Shown here in pieces: positions 53,595 to 63,667 of a DNA stretch of 64,000 bases (position 1 is the stretch's first letter; the number at the start of each line of letters is the position of its first letter). Origin of the DNA: JAFKFJ01 sp963786445. Lineage in GTDB: Bacteria; Pseudomonadota; Alphaproteobacteria; Acetobacterales; Acetobacteraceae. The stretch spans positions 1 to 64,000 of the forward strand of contig CAWAZU010000033.1 in assembly GCA_963786445.1 (NCBI GenBank), written 5' to 3'. The position numbers were made by a program, and so were the translations under genes. A model generated the notes under the pieces. The model had not been told where the DNA came from. It did no database searches and worked only from the letters and a program-made list of their open reading frames with translations.

Positions 53595-54469
53595 GGCGCC
53601 TCGTCCTCCACCGGAACGGCGTAGGCGCCGAGCACCAGCGGGCGCACCGCCGTCTCCGCCAGCGCGGCGAGGCGCGGGTCGTCCTCGGCCACGTGGCCGT
53701 CCACCTCGATCAGTCCCTGCGCCGTCTGCGCCGCCGCGTCGCGGCGCAGGATCATCGCCGCCGGCACCAGGCCCGCGGCGGCGCAGGCGGACGAGAGGCG
53801 CGCCCGGCTCATCGCCGGCGGCAGGTCGAAGCCGAGCAGGCTGCGGTCGCGGCTGGAGGCGTCGGGCGGGGCGGCGGCGAGCACCAGCGCCTGCGCCTGC
53901 GGCGTGCCCTCCGGCCGCGGCGCCCAGAACGGCAGGCGGGCGACCACATAGATGCGCGGCTCGTCCTGGTGCAGCAGCGTGGTCCACCAGGCCGCCGCCG
54001 CCGGCTCCTCCTCCTGCGGCAGCGGCAGCACGGCGACCGTCGCGGTGCCGGCGCCGAGCTCGGCGATGGTGCGGGCCGGGCTGCCATGGGCGTGCAGCCT
54101 GGTCAGCGCGCCGAACTGCTCGCGCGCGCAGGCGACGAAGCCCGCTTCCGGCGCCGGCTCGCACACCGCGACCGCGAAGCCGCCCTGCATGGCGGTGGTG
54201 GCGGCGAACAGCTCGCGCCAGATGCGCGGCAGCACGCGGCGCGGCAGCGCGCCCTCGTGGCGGGCGAGCAGGCGGCGGATGATCTCCGCCTCGCGGCCCG
54301 GCCGGAACGCCACTTTTCCCTGCGCCGCCAGCAGCGCCACCTGCCCGACCAGCTCGGCGCGCTGCATCAGCAGGTCGTGGATGGCGTCGTCCACGCGGTC
54401 GAGTTCGGCGCGCAGGTCGGCGAGGCTCGGCGTTGGCGGGTCGGCGGCGATCGGGGCGGTGCTGGACAT
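53591..54469 (-). CDS. Chorismate mutase with degenerate prephenate dehydratase/ACT-like C-terminus
   Basis: 292 residues. Residues of about 15-95 are an AroQ-type chorismate mutase (LADLRAELDRVDDAIHDLLM, FRPGREAEIIRRLL). The remainder resembles a prephenate dehydratase lobe (FVACAREQFGALTRLHAHGS, TATVAVLPLPQEEE) and an ACT-like end (LIEVDGHVAEDDPRLAAL), but the dehydratase TRF motif is missing. It therefore supplies prephenate; dehydratase activity is doubtful. The start ATG at 54469 is divergent from metX. The order with hisC, tyrA, metX and metW is common in alphaproteobacteria. Confidence 0.82.
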   Translation of the reverse strand: MSSTAPIAADPPTPSLADLRAELDRVDDAIHDLLMQRAELVGQVALLAAQGKVAFRPGREAEIIRRLLARHEGALPRRVLPRIWRELFAATTAMQGGFAVAVCEPAPEAGFVACAREQFGALTRLHAHGSPARTIAELGAGTATVAVLPLPQEEEPAAAAWWTTLLHQDEPRIYVVARLPFWAPRPEGTPQAQALVLAAAPPDASSRDRSLLGFDLPPAMSRARLSSACAAAGLVPAAMILRRDAAAQTAQGLIEVDGHVAEDDPRLAALAETAVRPLVLGAYAVPVEDEAP

Positions 54470-54593
54470 GGCTCGCGGGGCTGCGGAAGCCGGCTGGAAT
54501 AGCGGATGCCGCCCGGCCTGCCTAGCGGCGCGCGTCCGGGTTGCCGGCGCGGCCGTTGCAGCGTGCAGGGCGGGGGAGCATATCAGCGCCGTC

Positions 54594-55745
54594 ATGGACC
54601 AGGCCGAACTGCCCGACATCGCGCATGCCCACGTCGCCTTCGACGACGGGCTGGCGCTGGATTGCGGGGTGGCGCTGCGGCGGCTGACCGTCGCCTATCG
54701 CACCTATGGCCGGCTGAATGCCGAACGTTCCAACGCCGTGCTGGTCTGCCATGCGCTGACCGGCGACCAGTATGTTGCCGAAACCCATCCGCTCACCGGC
54801 AAGCCGGGCTGGTGGGACATGGTGGTCGGGCCGGGCCTGCCGATCGACACCGAGCGGTTCTGCGTGATCTGCGCCAACGTGCTCGGCGGCTGCATGGGAT
54901 CGACCGGGCCGAGCAGCCCGCGCGACGACACCGATGCGGCGGACCCGCCGCGCTGGGGCACCGATTTCCCGCCGCTGACCATCCGCGACATGGTGCGCGC
55001 GCAAAAGCGGCTGACCGACCATCTCGGCATCGCGCGGCTGTTCGCGGTGATCGGCGGATCGATGGGCGGGATGCAGGTGCTGGAATGGTCGGCAACCTAT
55101 CCCGGGAGCGTGTTCGCGGCCATCCCGATCGCGACGGCGGCCAATCATTCGGCGCAGAACATCGCCTTCAACGAGGTCGGGCGGCAGGCGATCTTTGCCG
55201 ATCCCGACTGGCTCGGCGGCAATTACTGGGCGCACGGCCGGGTGCCGGCGCGCGGGCTGGCGGTGGCGCGCATGATCGCGCACATCACCTATCTCTCCGA
55301 GCAGGCGCTGACGCGCAAATTCGGCCGCAGGCTGCGCGGCGCGCAGCAGGCCGGGCTGTTCGACGACACCTTCGAGGTGGAGAGCTACCTGCGCCACCAG
55401 GGCAGCAGCTTTGTTCGTCGCTTCGATGCGGCGAGCTACCTGACCATCACGCGCGCCACCGACTATTTCGACCTCGCGGCCGATCATGGCGGCGACCTGT
55501 CGGCGGCGTTCCGCGGCACGCGCACGCGGTTCTGCGTCATCAGCTTCTCCAGCGACTGGCTGTATCCGACGACGGAGAGCCGCACCATCGCGCGCGCGCT
55601 CAACCGCGCCGCCGCCAACGTGAGCTTTGTCGAGATCGCATCCGACAAGGGGCACGATGCGTTCCTGCTCGACGAGCCGGACTTCCATCGCACGCTGGCG
55701 GGATTCCTCGCCGGCTGCGCCGAGCATGCGGGGCTGGCGGCATGA
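54594..55745 (+). CDS. metX: Homoserine O-acetyltransferase
   Basis: Activates homoserine for methionine synthesis (EC 2.3.1.31), alpha/beta hydrolase of 383 residues. The nucleophile Ser is in VIGGSMGGMQVLEW (about residue 156); the Asp in FSSDWLYPT and the His in DKGHDAFLLD complete the triad. CHALTGDQY, CANVLGGCMGSTGPSS and HITYLSEQALTRKFGR are conserved. Some MetX proteins use succinyl-CoA; motifs alone do not decide. The stop overlaps the metW start (ATGA). Confidence 0.95.
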   Translation: MDQAELPDIAHAHVAFDDGLALDCGVALRRLTVAYRTYGRLNAERSNAVLVCHALTGDQYVAETHPLTGKPGWWDMVVGPGLPIDTERFCVICANVLGGCMGSTGPSSPRDDTDAADPPRWGTDFPPLTIRDMVRAQKRLTDHLGIARLFAVIGGSMGGMQVLEWSATYPGSVFAAIPIATAANHSAQNIAFNEVGRQAIFADPDWLGGNYWAHGRVPARGLAVARMIAHITYLSEQALTRKFGRRLRGAQQAGLFDDTFEVESYLRHQGSSFVRRFDAASYLTITRATDYFDLAADHGGDLSAAFRGTRTRFCVISFSSDWLYPTTESRTIARALNRAAANVSFVEIASDKGHDAFLLDEPDFHRTLAGFLAGCAEHAGLAA

Positions 55746-56389
55746 ACGTCGCGGTCGATCCGGTGCGCTATGTCGCAAAGAACATGCGGCTCGATCTGCG
55801 GCTGATCGCGGAGATGATCGCGCCCGGCTCGCGCGTGCTCGATATCGGCAGCGGCGACGGCGCGCTGATCGGCCACCTGTTCCGCACCCGCGGCTGCGAT
55901 GCGCGCGGCATCGAGATCGACATGGCGGAGGTGACGCGCTCGGTCGCCCACGGACTGCCGGTGATGCACGGCGACGCCGACGCCGACCTGGCGCAATATC
56001 CCGATGCCGCCTTCGACTATGTGGTGCTGTCGCGCACGTTGCAGGCGGTGGGGCGGCCGCGCGAGGTGCTGCGCCAGATGCTGCGCATCGGCGAGCGCGC
56101 GATCGTCAGTTTTCCCAATTTCGGCCACTGGCTGGTGCGCTGGCAGTTGCTGTGGCTGGGGCGGATGCCGATGACCTCGGTGTGGGACCGCGCCTGGCAC
56201 GAGACGCCGAACATCCATCCCTGCACCATCCGCGACTTTTTTGCCCTCTGTGCGCAGGAAGGCTACGCCGTCGAACGCTGGCTGGCGGTCGATGACGCCG
56301 GGCAGCGCGCGCCGTGGCGGCGCTTCGTCGGCCTGGCCAATCTGTTCGGCGAGCAGGCGCTGTTCCAGCTGCGAAAGGCGCCGCGATGA
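55742..56389 (+). CDS. metW: Methionine biosynthesis protein MetW
   Basis: Methyltransferase-fold protein of 215 residues needed with MetX for homoserine acylation in many proteobacteria. RVLDIGSGDGALIGHL is the SAM-binding-like motif; FDYVVLSRTLQAVGRPREVL, SFPNFGHWLVRWQLLWLGRM and TPNIHPCTIRDFFALC are diagnostic of MetW. It is coupled to metX and to the following hydratase gene by ATGA overlaps. Confidence 0.95.
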   Translation: MNVAVDPVRYVAKNMRLDLRLIAEMIAPGSRVLDIGSGDGALIGHLFRTRGCDARGIEIDMAEVTRSVAHGLPVMHGDADADLAQYPDAAFDYVVLSRTLQAVGRPREVLRQMLRIGERAIVSFPNFGHWLVRWQLLWLGRMPMTSVWDRAWHETPNIHPCTIRDFFALCAQEGYAVERWLAVDDAGQRAPWRRFVGLANLFGEQALFQLRKAPR

Positions 56390-57192
56390 CCGAAGCCGCG
56401 CCGCATCTGCTGGTCGCGCGCGAGGGGCCGCTCGCAATCCTGACCATCAACCGCCCGGAATCGCGCAACGCGCTGTCCGACGAGATGAAGCAGCTGCTCA
56501 TCGACAGCACGCGCGCCTGCGAGACCGACGATGAGGTGCGCGCGGTGCTGATCCGCGCCGAGGGCGAGACGTTCATGGCCGGCGGCGACGTGAAATCCTT
56601 CGGCGCGGCGCTGGCGAAAAACCAGGCGGCCTATGCCGCGCTGTTCGAGCCGCGCGTGATCGCGATCCATCAGATCCTCTATCAGATCCGCCGCATGCCC
56701 AAGCCGGTGGTGGTGGCCGCACAGGGCGGCGTGGCGGGCTTCGGCATGAGCCTGCTGATGGCGGCCGATCTCGCCGTGGTGTCGGACGATGCGTTCTTCA
56801 CGCTCGCCTATCGCCATATCGGCCTGCCCGGCGACGGCTGCGCCACCTATCTGCTGCCGCGCATCGTCGGCGAGCGGCGCGCGCTGGAGATCGCGCTGCT
56901 CGGCGAGCGTTTCCCGGCAGCCGAGGCGAAGGTGCTCGGCCTGGTCAACCGCGTGGTGCCGCGCGCCGGGCTCGACGCCGCTGCGCGGCGTCTCGCGTCC
57001 GATCTCGCCGATGGCCCGACCTTCGCGCTCGGCGCGGCAAAGCGGCTGATCCGCACATCCTGGGATGCGAGCTGGGACGAGCAGTCGCACCGCGAGGCGG
57101 AAGCGATGGCGGCCTGTGCCGCGACCGAAGACCACCGCGAAGGTGTCGCCGCGTTCGTCGAGAAGCGGGCGGCGAAATTCTCCGGCCGCTGA
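56386..57192 (+). CDS. Enoyl-CoA hydratase/isomerase family protein
   Basis: Crotonase-fold protein of 268 residues. LTINRPESRNALSDEM, the oxyanion motifs FMAGGDVKSFG and AAQGGVAGFGMSLLMAADLA, and FTLAYRHIGLPGDGCATYLL are typical. The catalytic Glu pair of true hydratases is not clear (Gly-Asp at the second site), so an isomerase-type role is possible. It is translationally coupled to metW, but a link to methionine synthesis is not evident. Confidence 0.88.
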   Translation: MTEAAPHLLVAREGPLAILTINRPESRNALSDEMKQLLIDSTRACETDDEVRAVLIRAEGETFMAGGDVKSFGAALAKNQAAYAALFEPRVIAIHQILYQIRRMPKPVVVAAQGGVAGFGMSLLMAADLAVVSDDAFFTLAYRHIGLPGDGCATYLLPRIVGERRALEIALLGERFPAAEAKVLGLVNRVVPRAGLDAAARRLASDLADGPTFALGAAKRLIRTSWDASWDEQSHREAEAMAACAATEDHREGVAAFVEKRAAKFSGR

Positions 57193-57255
57193 TCGTTTAC
57201 TCCGCCTTCATCCCGCCGTGCCAGCCTGCGCCCGCGCAGGGCGAGGCGGTCTGGC

Positions 57256-58518
57256 GTGGCGAGCGAGACGTTTTCCGACACCGCGTTCCCGTCCGGCGAC
57301 TGGGCCAGCGGCGGCATCGACGACCTCGGCGAATACACCGGCGGCTCGCCCGGCCTGGGCACCGCCACGCTGACCGGCGTGTTGACCAAGGTGGGCGACC
57401 TCGCCACCGCGGTGATCGACGGGCAGACGCTGACGCTGCGCGCCTATTCCGACCTTGCCGACGGCGTGCTGTTCACCACCACCGATTTCGCCACGTTCTA
57501 CGCGTTCTTCGATGTGCCGTTCGCGCCGGGCCGGTCGTACCCGATCAGCTACACGGTCGCCGGCCAGTCGGAGCTGGCCTGCTTCGCCGCCGGCACGCGC
57601 ATCGCGACCGCGTCCGGCGAGATGGCGGTGGAGCGGCTGCGCCGCGGCGTGCGCGTGCGGACGCTGCTTCAGGGCGTCGCCACCGTGCGCTGGGTCGGGC
57701 GGCAGCGCATCGCCCGGGCCGGGCCGCGCGCCTGGCCAGTGCGCATCGCCGCCCACGCCTTCGCCGCCGGCCGGCCGTCGCGCGACCTGCTGCTCTCGCC
57801 CGATCATGGCGTGTTCGCCGGCGGCGCGCTGATCCCGGCGCGCGACCTGGTCAACGGCGCCACCATCACGCGCCTGAGAATGCCGCGCATCGACTACTGG
57901 CATGTCGAACTGGCCAGCCACGACATCCTGCTGGCCGAGGGATTGCCGGCGGAAAGCTACCTCGACACCGGCAACCGGCGCGGCTTCGACAGCCCCGGCG
58001 CGCCGCGTCGCCCGCGTAGCTGGGCGCGGGACGGCTGCACGAAACTGCTGCTCAGCCGCGCCGCGCAGGCGCCGGTGCGCCGCGCCCTGCTCGCCCGCGC
58101 TGCCGCCCTCGGCCATCGCTGGAGCGACAATCCGGCCCTGACCCTGCACGCCGCCGCCGCCGTGACGCTGGCGCGCGACGGCCCGGTGTGGCGCGCCAGC
58201 CTGCCCGCCGGCATCGCCCGCATCGCCCTGCACAGCCGCATTGCGGTCCCGGCCGAGATCATGGCCGACAGTGACGACCCGCGCCGGCTGGGGGTCGCGG
58301 TCACGCGGCTGCTGCTCGACGGCGCCGAGATCGGCCCCGCCGACCCGCGCCGCGCCGCCGGCTGGCACGCCCCGGAGCGGGGACTGCATTGGACCGGCGG
58401 CGATGCCGTGCTGGTCTGCGGCGAGGGCGCCGGACGCGCCCGGCGCCTGGAAATCTTCATCGCACCGCTGCTGCGTTACTGGCTTCCCCCGGCACGCGAT
58501 TTGCGTGATACTGCGTAA
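57256..58518 (+). CDS. Hint-domain protein 3 (short N-terminus)
   Basis: 420 residues, GTG start. Residues 1 to about 108 are a small beta-rich domain without the long repeats (GIDDLGEYTGGSPGLGTATL, GQTLTLRAYSDLADGVLF). The Hint domain begins at the Cys in LACFAAGTRIATASGEMAVE, with VRWVGRQRI, LSPDHGVFAGGALIPARDLV and YWHVELASHDILLAEGLPAE with YLDTGNRR. The C-terminal 150 residues match Hint protein 1 in layout (DDPRRLGVAV, GWHAPERGLHWTGGDA). It stands alone on the plus strand, 24 kb from the other two. Confidence 0.85.
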   Translation: MASETFSDTAFPSGDWASGGIDDLGEYTGGSPGLGTATLTGVLTKVGDLATAVIDGQTLTLRAYSDLADGVLFTTTDFATFYAFFDVPFAPGRSYPISYTVAGQSELACFAAGTRIATASGEMAVERLRRGVRVRTLLQGVATVRWVGRQRIARAGPRAWPVRIAAHAFAAGRPSRDLLLSPDHGVFAGGALIPARDLVNGATITRLRMPRIDYWHVELASHDILLAEGLPAESYLDTGNRRGFDSPGAPRRPRSWARDGCTKLLLSRAAQAPVRRALLARAAALGHRWSDNPALTLHAAAAVTLARDGPVWRASLPAGIARIALHSRIAVPAEIMADSDDPRRLGVAVTRLLLDGAEIGPADPRRAAGWHAPERGLHWTGGDAVLVCGEGAGRARRLEIFIAPLLRYWLPPARDLRDTA

Positions 58519-58718
58519 TTACCTGCGCGCGCCGATCACGGCTTCGCGAGTTGGCTGGACGCGCCCCGGCGCGCCGGCGCAAGCTGGTTCTCATTGACCG
58601 ACCGTCCGCCGGGCGAGGAGTGCGTTGCCCCGGCGCCGGCCGGCCGCACCGGCAAAAGCGCGGGCGGCTCGGTACGCCCGACACGAAAACGGCCGCCCGC
58701 CGGAACGGGAGAACCGCC

Positions 58719-59153
58719 ATGACGATCGCCGCCATTCTCAAGCACAAGGGCTATGATGTCGCCTCGGTACGTCCCGAGCTCAGCGTCGCCGAGGTGGCGC
58801 GCCTGCTGTCCGGCCGGCGCATCGGCGCCGCGGTGGTGCAGGACGAAGCGGAACACCTGCTCGGCATCGTCAGCGAGCGCGACATCATCCACGCGCTGGC
58901 CGCCAACGGCGCGAAAGCGCTGGAGATGACCGCGGGGCAGCTGATGACGCGGGCGCTGCGCACCGCCTCGCCCGCGACCACGATCGAGCAGGCGATGACG
59001 CTGATGACCGCCGGCCGCTTCCGCCACCTGCCGGTGGTCGAGCACGGCGCGCTGCTCGGCATCGTCAGCATCGGCGACATCGTGAAGGCGCGCATCATGC
59101 AGCAGGAGCACGAGGTGGACAGCCTGCGCGCCTATGTCGCCGGCGCCGCCTGA
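58719..59153 (+). CDS. CBS-domain pair protein
   Basis: 144 residues made of two CBS domains (SVAEVARLLSGRRIGAAVVQ with LLGIVSERDIIHAL; QAMTLMTAGRFRHLPVVEHG with LLGIVSIGDIVKARI). Such stand-alone pairs bind adenine nucleotides and regulate partner proteins; no partner is evident. The C-terminus (EHEVDSLRAYV) is shared by many alphaproteobacterial members. GGGAG lies upstream of the ATG. Its 3' end overlaps the convergent ChaC-type gene by 22 bases. Confidence 0.9.
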   Translation: MTIAAILKHKGYDVASVRPELSVAEVARLLSGRRIGAAVVQDEAEHLLGIVSERDIIHALAANGAKALEMTAGQLMTRALRTASPATTIEQAMTLMTAGRFRHLPVVEHGALLGIVSIGDIVKARIMQQEHEVDSLRAYVAGAA

Positions 59154-59857
59154 GCGGCGGTGCGCGCGGCCAGCCGCACCTGGACCAGGGCGGCGGTCCG
59201 TTCCAGGGCCGGATCGCTGACGCCGATGCGGCGCAGCCCCTCGCAGGTGCGGAACAGATAGTCCGCGCAGGTGCCAAGCTCGCCGCCGGCGGTGGCCAGC
59301 CGCTCGACGATCTCCACTTCCGGCAGGTCGCCGGCATAGGAGTGGCTGGTGTCCTCGATGGTGAAGGCGAGCGCGGTGCCCAGCCTGCGCCCCGCCGCAT
59401 CGTCGGCGGCGAGCCAGCGCGGCGTATAGGAGCCGGTGACCATCTCGCGCCGCCACAGCACGTCGAGTTCGTGTTCCAGCCCGTCTTCCGGCACCCGCAG
59501 CACCGCGCCGGCGCACGCGCCGCCGGGGCGCAGGCCGAGCAGCAGGCCCGGCTTGTCCGGCGTGCCGCGGCCGGCGCGGGTGGCAAGGCAGAAGGCGCGA
59601 TGCCAGCCCTGCACGGTCGCCGGGCGCTGCGCGGTCAGGCGGATGGTGGGGTTCCAGAGCAGCGAGCCGTAGGCGAACAGCCAGACGCCATTGCCGTGCT
59701 CCGGCCGTGCGGCGAGCGCGGCGTGCAGCGAGGCATGGCGCTCGGCATCGGTCAGCACGCGCATGGACGGCGAGGCGCGCGCGATGGCGTCCGCCAGCCC
59801 GCCGCCCAGCAGCCATTCGCGGGTCAGGCGGGGCGGGGAGGGCGGCGTGTCGGTCAT
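59132..59857 (-). CDS. Glutathione-specific gamma-glutamylcyclotransferase (ChaC type)
   Basis: 241 residues. Converts glutathione to 5-oxoproline and Cys-Gly (EC 4.3.2.7). VWLFAYGSLLWNP is the substrate-binding motif of the ChaC family; GWHRAFCLATRAGRGTPDKP, VTGSYTPRWL and FTIEDTSHSYAGDLP follow it, and LGTCADYLFRTCEGLRRIG is a typical end. The 134 bases between this gene and the permease gene at 59992 hold nothing clear except a loose hairpin. Confidence 0.88.
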   Translation of the reverse strand: MTDTPPSPPRLTREWLLGGGLADAIARASPSMRVLTDAERHASLHAALAARPEHGNGVWLFAYGSLLWNPTIRLTAQRPATVQGWHRAFCLATRAGRGTPDKPGLLLGLRPGGACAGAVLRVPEDGLEHELDVLWRREMVTGSYTPRWLAADDAAGRRLGTALAFTIEDTSHSYAGDLPEVEIVERLATAGGELGTCADYLFRTCEGLRRIGVSDPALERTAALVQVRLAARTAAQAAPAT

Positions 59858-59991
59858 TGGGCAAGTGTGGCGAAGTTCCTGCGGCTCTGTCCAGGGTGCT
59901 CGAACCGCGGACTTCGTTCGCCGCATGCGCGACGACGAGCGGTATCGATCCTCGATCTCGATGCCTCGCCGATCGTCGCTGTGCTTACGCG

Positions 59992-60942
59992 CTACGCCCG
60001 CACCGCGCTGCTGCGCCCGTACACCAGCAGCATGACGATGATGACGACGCCGTAGATCACCTGCCGCCCGGCCTCCGGCATCTGGGCGACACTCAGCACG
60101 CTCTGCAGCAGCACGATCAGCACGGTGCCGACGACCGTGCCCATGTAGCGCCCCTGGCCGCCGAGGATGTTGGTGCCGCCCACTACCACCGCCGCGATCG
60201 CCGGCAGCAGATAGGCGTCGCCCATCGCCTGGAACGCTTTCGACGAATACCCGGCGATCAGCAGCCCCGACAGCGCCGCACACATCGAGCAGATGACGAA
60301 ACTGCCGATCAGCACCAGCCGCGTGTTGATGCCCGAAAGATAGGCCGCCGCCTCGCGGTTGCCGGTGGCGTAGATGTAGCGGCCGAACGGCGTGCGCGTC
60401 AGCATGAACACCAGCGCCGCCGAGATCAGCAGCCACACCAGCACCGAATTGGCAACGCCGAGCGGCCGGCCGGTGGCGATCCAGATCATCAGCGGCGTGG
60501 CGTCGCTCTGCGGCGCGAAGCCGCCGGTCAGCATCACCATCAGCCCGCGCAGCACCGCGTTGACGCCGAGCGTGAAAATCATCGCCGGCACGCGCAAAAA
60601 CGCCACCCCGATGCCGTTGACCAGGCCGACCGCCAGCCCGACGCCGAGCCCGATCGGGATCGCCCACGCCCCCCCGGTCGCGGTCGCCAGCATCGCACTC
60701 GCCGCGATCGTCCAGGCGACGGACAGGTCGATATGGCCGAGCAGGATCACCATCATCATGCCCGCGGCGACGATGCCGAGGAAGGCCGCGATCTTCAGTT
60801 GCTGCAGCAGATAGGCCGGCTCGATGAACGTCGCGGTGCCTTGCGTGACGATGGTATACACCGTGCCGGCGAGCAGGATGATAACGATGAAACTGCTGGC
60901 GATCAGCGTCGGCCGGTCGATGGATTTCAGCACGGTGCTCAC
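59992..60942 (-). CDS. Sugar ABC transporter permease (RbsC-like), second
   Basis: Membrane subunit of 316 residues with about nine hydrophobic segments, of the ribose/xylose ABC family. GMMMVILLGHIDLSVAWTIA is the family motif; RTPFGRYIYATGNREAAAYL is the ATPase-coupling loop, and AAVVVGGTNILGGQGRYMGT the conserved C-terminal motif. It starts with GTG overlapping the stop of the first permease (GTGA). Confidence 0.9.
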   Translation of the reverse strand: MSTVLKSIDRPTLIASSFIVIILLAGTVYTIVTQGTATFIEPAYLLQQLKIAAFLGIVAAGMMMVILLGHIDLSVAWTIAASAMLATATGGAWAIPIGLGVGLAVGLVNGIGVAFLRVPAMIFTLGVNAVLRGLMVMLTGGFAPQSDATPLMIWIATGRPLGVANSVLVWLLISAALVFMLTRTPFGRYIYATGNREAAAYLSGINTRLVLIGSFVICSMCAALSGLLIAGYSSKAFQAMGDAYLLPAIAAVVVGGTNILGGQGRYMGTVVGTVLIVLLQSVLSVAQMPEAGRQVIYGVVIIVMLLVYGRSSAVRA

Positions 60943-62015
60943 GAGAACAGCGACAAGCGGTTTTTCACGCGGAACACCCGCGCCGCGCCGAGCGAGACCG
61001 CCAGCAGCAGGATCACGCCCTCGAAAATCGGCTGCAGCAGCGGGTTGGCGAGGAAGCCCAGCGGACCGCTGCTGCCGAACACGCGGAAGCAGAAGGAGAT
61101 CGCGCGCAGCACCAGCGCGCCGAACAGCGAGCCGACCGCGCCGCCGCTGCCGCCGTACAGCGAGGTGCCGCCGACCACCACCGCGGCGATGGAATTCAGC
61201 GTATAGCCGCCGGCCTGCGCGATGTCGGCGTTGCCGGTGCCGGTCTGCAGCGCGAGGTAGAGCCCGCCGAACGCCGCGAACAATCCGCCGAGCGTATAGG
61301 CCGCGATCTTGCTGCGCCCGATGCGCAGGCCCGACATGTAGGCGGCCCCTTCCGCCGAGCCGATGGCGTAGCAGCCGCGGCCGGTGACGGTGTTGCGGAA
61401 CGGCAGCCACACCAGCACGACGATCAGCACGATCAGGAGGATCGGCACCGGCAGTTTTCCGACGCCCTGCGTGAACCAGCCCGGCGCGCCGTGCGGGAAC
61501 CAGTGGTAGGTGGTGTCCATCTCGACCAGCGCGTTGGTGGCGACCCAGCAGAGGTTGTCGTCCACCTTGCCGCCGGGCGTGGGGCGCAGGAACAGCGAGA
61601 TGCCGAGAAAGATCGCGCCGGTCGCCAGCGTCACGATGATCGGCTGGATGCGGCCGTACACCACGATGCAGCCGTTGACGAAGCCGGCGAGCGCGCCGGC
61701 GGCGAGGCAGGCGACGATGCCGAGCACGATCGCCGTCGGCGAACCGGAGACCAGCACCGAGGCGAGGCAGTTCACCAGCGTCATCATCGGCCCGACCGAA
61801 AGGTCGATGCCGCCGGTGATCACCGGCACGGTCTGCGCCATCGACACCATGATGAGCGCAAAGGACTCGTTGGAGTTTTGCACCAGCAGATCGACCGACC
61901 AGCCCTTTGGGTGCAGCGTGCTGTACAGCGTGTAGAGGACGGCGAACAGCAGCACGCCGAGCCACAGTCCGACGCTCTGCGAGAAGCGGAGGCGCAGGTT
62001 GGTCATGGACGACAT
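60939..62015 (-). CDS. Sugar ABC transporter permease (RbsC-like), first
   Basis: 358 residues with about ten hydrophobic segments. MAQTVPVITGGIDLSVGPMM is the family motif; GCYAIGSAEGAAYMSGLR is the coupling loop, and AAVVVGGTSLYGGSGGAVGS the C-terminal motif. An extra periplasmic loop of about 50 residues (TPGGKVDDNLCWVATNALVE, then TTYHWFPHGAPGWFTQGVG) lies between two helices, larger than in RbsC. The ATG at 62015 has GGAG in the arm of a stable hairpin; MTNL at 62006 is an alternative start. Confidence 0.9.
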   Translation of the reverse strand: MSSMTNLRLRFSQSVGLWLGVLLFAVLYTLYSTLHPKGWSVDLLVQNSNESFALIMVSMAQTVPVITGGIDLSVGPMMTLVNCLASVLVSGSPTAIVLGIVACLAAGALAGFVNGCIVVYGRIQPIIVTLATGAIFLGISLFLRPTPGGKVDDNLCWVATNALVEMDTTYHWFPHGAPGWFTQGVGKLPVPILLIVLIVVLVWLPFRNTVTGRGCYAIGSAEGAAYMSGLRIGRSKIAAYTLGGLFAAFGGLYLALQTGTGNADIAQAGGYTLNSIAAVVVGGTSLYGGSGGAVGSLFGALVLRAISFCFRVFGSSGPLGFLANPLLQPIFEGVILLLAVSLGAARVFRVKNRLSLFS

Positions 62016-62018
62016 GCC

Positions 62019-62053
62019 TTCTCCCTCTCCGCCCCAAAAGCGGAGAGGGAGAA
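62019..62053 (-). promoter_or_regulatory. Hairpin that could mask the permease ribosome-binding site
   Basis: A perfect 14-base inverted repeat (62019-62032 and 62040-62053) with a 7-base loop sits between the ATPase and the first permease gene. In the transcript the downstream arm contains GGGAGAA, the Shine-Dalgarno sequence of the permease ATG at 62015, so folding would reduce its translation. It may also be a copy of a genomic intergenic repeat. Confidence 0.6.
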
Positions 62054-62073
62054 AACGTTCGCGAGTGTGAACC

Positions 62074-63609
<1,536 letters not shown>

Positions 63610-63631
63610 CACGTTGCCATTCGTCGCGCAG

Positions 63632-63657
63632 GGGAGGGCACGTCGCCGCACCCTCCC
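63632..63657 (-). promoter_or_regulatory. Intercistronic hairpin between binding-protein and ATPase genes
   Basis: GGGAGGG (63632-63638) and CCCTCCC (63651-63657) can pair around a 12-base loop in the 58-base gap. There is no T-run. Hairpins here often protect the binding-protein mRNA so that more receptor than transporter is made; that role is inferred. Confidence 0.4.
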
Positions 63658-63667
63658 GCCGCACGCC

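Noticed and set aside
54470..54593. Search for a SAM-type riboswitch before metX
   Set aside because: No conserved SAM-II or SAM-I core sequence is visible in the 124-base spacer.
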